Below, one piece after another: positions 4,044 through 5,660 of a DNA stretch of 5,660 bases. Each line of letters starts with the position of its first letter. Positions within the stretch are counted from its first letter, which is position 1. The translations under genes and the position numbers were made by a program. This DNA is from JBHIBA01 sp046758845 (GTDB lineage Bacteria; UBA8248; JACPRG01; G963555815): contig JBHIBA010000302.1 of the NCBI GenBank assembly GCA_046758845.1, forward strand, positions 1 through 5,660. Direction: 5' to 3'. The notes below the pieces were generated by a model. It had not been told where the DNA came from. It saw nothing but the letters and a program-made list of their open reading frames with translations, and did no database searches.

Positions 4044-4976
4044 TCATGCATCCCGACATGGAAGGGCAGAAACTCTTGGGGCTGCCCAATCGATAATCCG
4101 CTCCTTTAATGGCATCGAAATCCAGGCTGCGTTATCCATCGCGGGCGCAAGAAGGCGATAGCGATCCAGCAGCATCCCTTCGATCAAGGTGCAGTTTCGA
4201 ATAAAAGCATCATCGAGAAAAGCGAATGGAGTTGAAAACGCCTTTGTCGGTTTAGTCGTGAATTGGACGATTTGTCTCCAAAGATTTAGATTTGGCGTGT
4301 GCAGTTTGTCTTTCCAGTTTCCACCGCTCGCACATTGCATCAGATAAACTGGAACACCTACCCGCTCATCTCTAAAGGGTCTATAACAAAGCAAATCAAG
4401 GCCTGCTTCGTTTGCATCCGGTTTTGTCCATCTCCTAATGTGTCCCATCGGCTCACCTAATTTCTCAGCAACGAAGCGCACAACTTCAGATAATTTCTTT
4501 AGATTGGTCTTCGACCAGCCAGTTCGATGGATTTGCCACCCGGAAAACTGGCGTGACAATGATTCCTTCGTAAGTTCCTCGAATATCTCTCCTTGCTCAG
4601 TGTAATCGCTCCCAAATTCTCTAGCCCAAGAGCGATACCATTTCGCAAGGCATAAAAGAAGACAGAAGCTATGAGGTGCCACATCTTCCCAGGAAACCCG
4701 ACGTGATATCCGAGAAGATCTTAGAGTCAATGGAAATCCTGCCCTAATCCAAGAGCTTCTACGTCTTAGTTCTGTCCAAGCATTTCCGACCATCTCGAAT
4801 GCTAATTCTTGTTTCTTGTAGATGTTCTCTTCACAAAGCGCATCAACAATGTCCGCGACAGATAGCTCATCCTCGTCAAACAACACGCTCGCTTCTATCC
4901 AGTCGCATAGAACGTCGAGCTTCACATTGTGTGTCTCAGCGGAACGAGCAAAGCCACTTTCAGGAATACTAAGCAT
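4044..4976 (-). CDS. PD-(D/E)XK nuclease-like protein with QCASGGNW signature, coupled to ParB-like gene
   Basis: This 310-residue protein is not recognised with certainty. The first ~120 residues are mostly helical and tryptophan-containing (WTELRRRSSWIRAG, WYRSWAREFG). The core has the element order of a restriction-endonuclease-like fold: a helix GEIFEELTKESL (129-140) with candidate acidic residues E133/E134, then GLDLLCYRPF (192-201) with D194, then a hydrophobic strand VPVYLMQCASGGNWKDK (208-224). The strand has Q214 where the E/Q of (E/Q)xK usually stands, but alanine replaces the lysine, and K222 or K224 might substitute. The C-terminal part (ALA/PHE/TRP-rich, 229-300) follows. Its start overlaps the upstream ParB-like stop by one base (TAATG), with AAGGG (4986-4990) about 9 nt upstream, so it is translationally coupled. 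The AT-richer composition suggests transfer. Being a nuclease is inference from the motif layout; it could be an inactive or binding relative. Confidence 0.6.
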   Translation of the reverse strand: MLSIPESGFARSAETHNVKLDVLCDWIEASVLFDEDELSVADIVDALCEENIYKKQELAFEMVGNAWTELRRRSSWIRAGFPLTLRSSRISRRVSWEDVAPHSFCLLLCLAKWYRSWAREFGSDYTEQGEIFEELTKESLSRQFSGWQIHRTGWSKTNLKKLSEVVRFVAEKLGEPMGHIRRWTKPDANEAGLDLLCYRPFRDERVGVPVYLMQCASGGNWKDKLHTPNLNLWRQIVQFTTKPTKAFSTPFAFLDDAFIRNCTLIEGMLLDRYRLLAPAMDNAAWISMPLKERIIDWAAPRVSALPCRDA

Positions 4977-5660
4977 TATTTCTGGCCCTTGGTTAAGCCG
5001 GTATGAATGTCTGGAAAGATTCGAAGCAACTGAAGTGCGTCAGCACCGCATCTTTCCACAGCCATCTGGAGCCTGCGGGATTTAGTATGGAGGTGTACAC
5101 GTGTTAAAGCTAACTCAATGTTGTCTGCAGCGTTCTCTATAAGCCTGAAAATCTCAGGCTCGTCGCGTCCAGCTATTCGGTATGCAACATCGAATGTAGG
5201 TTTGTCAGTGCGCTCAAGATACTCAACGGCTTTCTTGCTTTCTAGAATGGTCCCGAAATTGTCGACTTGCCTTGAGTCGGTGAAAAGAGGCAGTCGCTGG
5301 TCGTCACCAAATAGCCAAAGGGCAAAATGGGTCAGATTCTTTAGATGTGATTTAGGCACTGGCCGCTTTGCCGCTTTTGGCTCAGCCTTGATGTCGATAT
5401 GAAGATACTTTTGTACGCCTTGAGTCCGCAGGGAGAGATACATTACACTGAAGCGTTCCTCGAAGTTCTCTCGTGGAACGGCTTCTACAGTATCTTCGAT
5501 TTCCAATAAAAGGCGGTATGAGATGTAGTTCTGGCGCACCGTTGGTGTTTTGCTACCGATTTTTCGACGGACCTGCTCGTAATCCATATGGCGATCGTCA
5601 ATTAGCTTAGCGATATACTCAGCCTTTTCGGCTGGTTTCCATTCTTTAATGCCGGTAACG
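4976..5660 (-). CDS. ParB/Spo0J-like helix-turn-helix protein, 5' end beyond the window
   Basis: The frame is open from the right edge (first whole codon 5659-5657) to a TAA at 4976-4978, giving 227 visible residues. The ATG at 5585-5587 is internal, because 24 in-frame residues before it (from VTGIKEWKPAEKAEYIAKLI) continue the same domain. Visible residues 5-50 match the HTH module of ParB/Spo0J proteins: E-W-x-P-x-E-K-A-E-Y-I-x-x-L-I-D-D, then YEQVRRKIGSKTPTVRQNY. In the family this follows a ParB/sulfiredoxin-like N-terminal domain (nucleotide-binding or nuclease-like), which should lie just outside. The rest (about 60-227) is a helical domain with WLFGDD (115-120) and TDSRQ (127-131), not the dimerisation domain of chromosomal ParB. 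No ParA is visible here. Coupling to the nuclease-like gene, and not to a partition ATPase, suggests a sequence-specific DNA-binding role in an accessory system. Confidence in the HTH is good; the role is inferred. Confidence 0.75.
   Translation of the reverse strand, partial: VTGIKEWKPAEKAEYIAKLIDDRHMDYEQVRRKIGSKTPTVRQNYISYRLLLEIEDTVEAVPRENFEERFSVMYLSLRTQGVQKYLHIDIKAEPKAAKRPVPKSHLKNLTHFALWLFGDDQRLPLFTDSRQVDNFGTILESKKAVEYLERTDKPTFDVAYRIAGRDEPEIFRLIENAADNIELALTRVHLHTKSRRLQMAVERCGADALQLLRIFPDIHTGLTKGQK

Noticed and set aside
4976..5587. ATG at 5585-5587 as the real start of the ParB-like gene
   Set aside because: In-frame coding sequence continues to the window edge and supplies the first half of the HTH domain, so this methionine is internal.
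4976..5660. Chromosomal partition (parABS) locus
   Set aside because: No ParA in view, no parS-like inverted repeat noticed, and the C-terminal domain and coupled neighbour differ from partition ParB.

Overview
The window looks like chromosomal DNA of a high-GC, free-living bacterium, read as two unlike blocks joined by repeat-rich DNA. The first ~3 kb is strongly GC-rich with G/C-ending codons. The last ~1.6 kb is visibly AT-richer. A fragment of the 'NRRNALKSTGP' short-protein family and several families of palindromic intergenic repeats fit genomes of the Desulfobacterota / Acidobacteriota / Planctomycetota / candidate-phylum type. The sequence does not allow a firm taxonomic call.

Layout: (1) 1-419 has no convincing gene. 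It holds a dense run of five consecutive inverted repeats, including a perfect 38-bp palindrome. (2) 420-2965 (+) is a two-gene operon: a ~500-residue all-HEAT-repeat protein, overlapping by 4 bp (ATGA) a 344-residue medium-chain dehydrogenase that keeps the structural-zinc cysteines but lacks catalytic-zinc ligands. Related GC-rich hairpin units lie on both sides of this operon. (3) 2966-4043 is a repeat graveyard. It contains three copies of a GTAGGsCGGGCATCTT palindrome module, two GTCATTyCGAGG modules, a 29-bp exact direct repeat, two diverged copies of a ~80-bp tail sequence, and a truncated NRRNALKSTGP-family gene on the minus strand. (4) 4044-5660 (-) is a translationally coupled pair (TAATG overlap). 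The upstream gene runs off the right edge and encodes a ParB/Spo0J-like helix-turn-helix followed by a helical C-terminal domain. The downstream gene encodes a 310-residue protein with the layout of a PD-(D/E)XK nuclease-like fold and an unusual QCASGGNW signature.

The ParB-like / nuclease-like pair is the best candidate for an undescribed system. Its base composition, strand, tight coupling and position beside repeat-rich, decayed DNA fit an accessory, possibly defence-related cassette, but no function is shown by the sequence. The HEAT-dehydrogenase operon looks like resident chromosome. The dehydrogenase probably reduces or oxidises a small carbonyl or alcohol with NAD(P)(H), and the HEAT protein is probably a binding scaffold.
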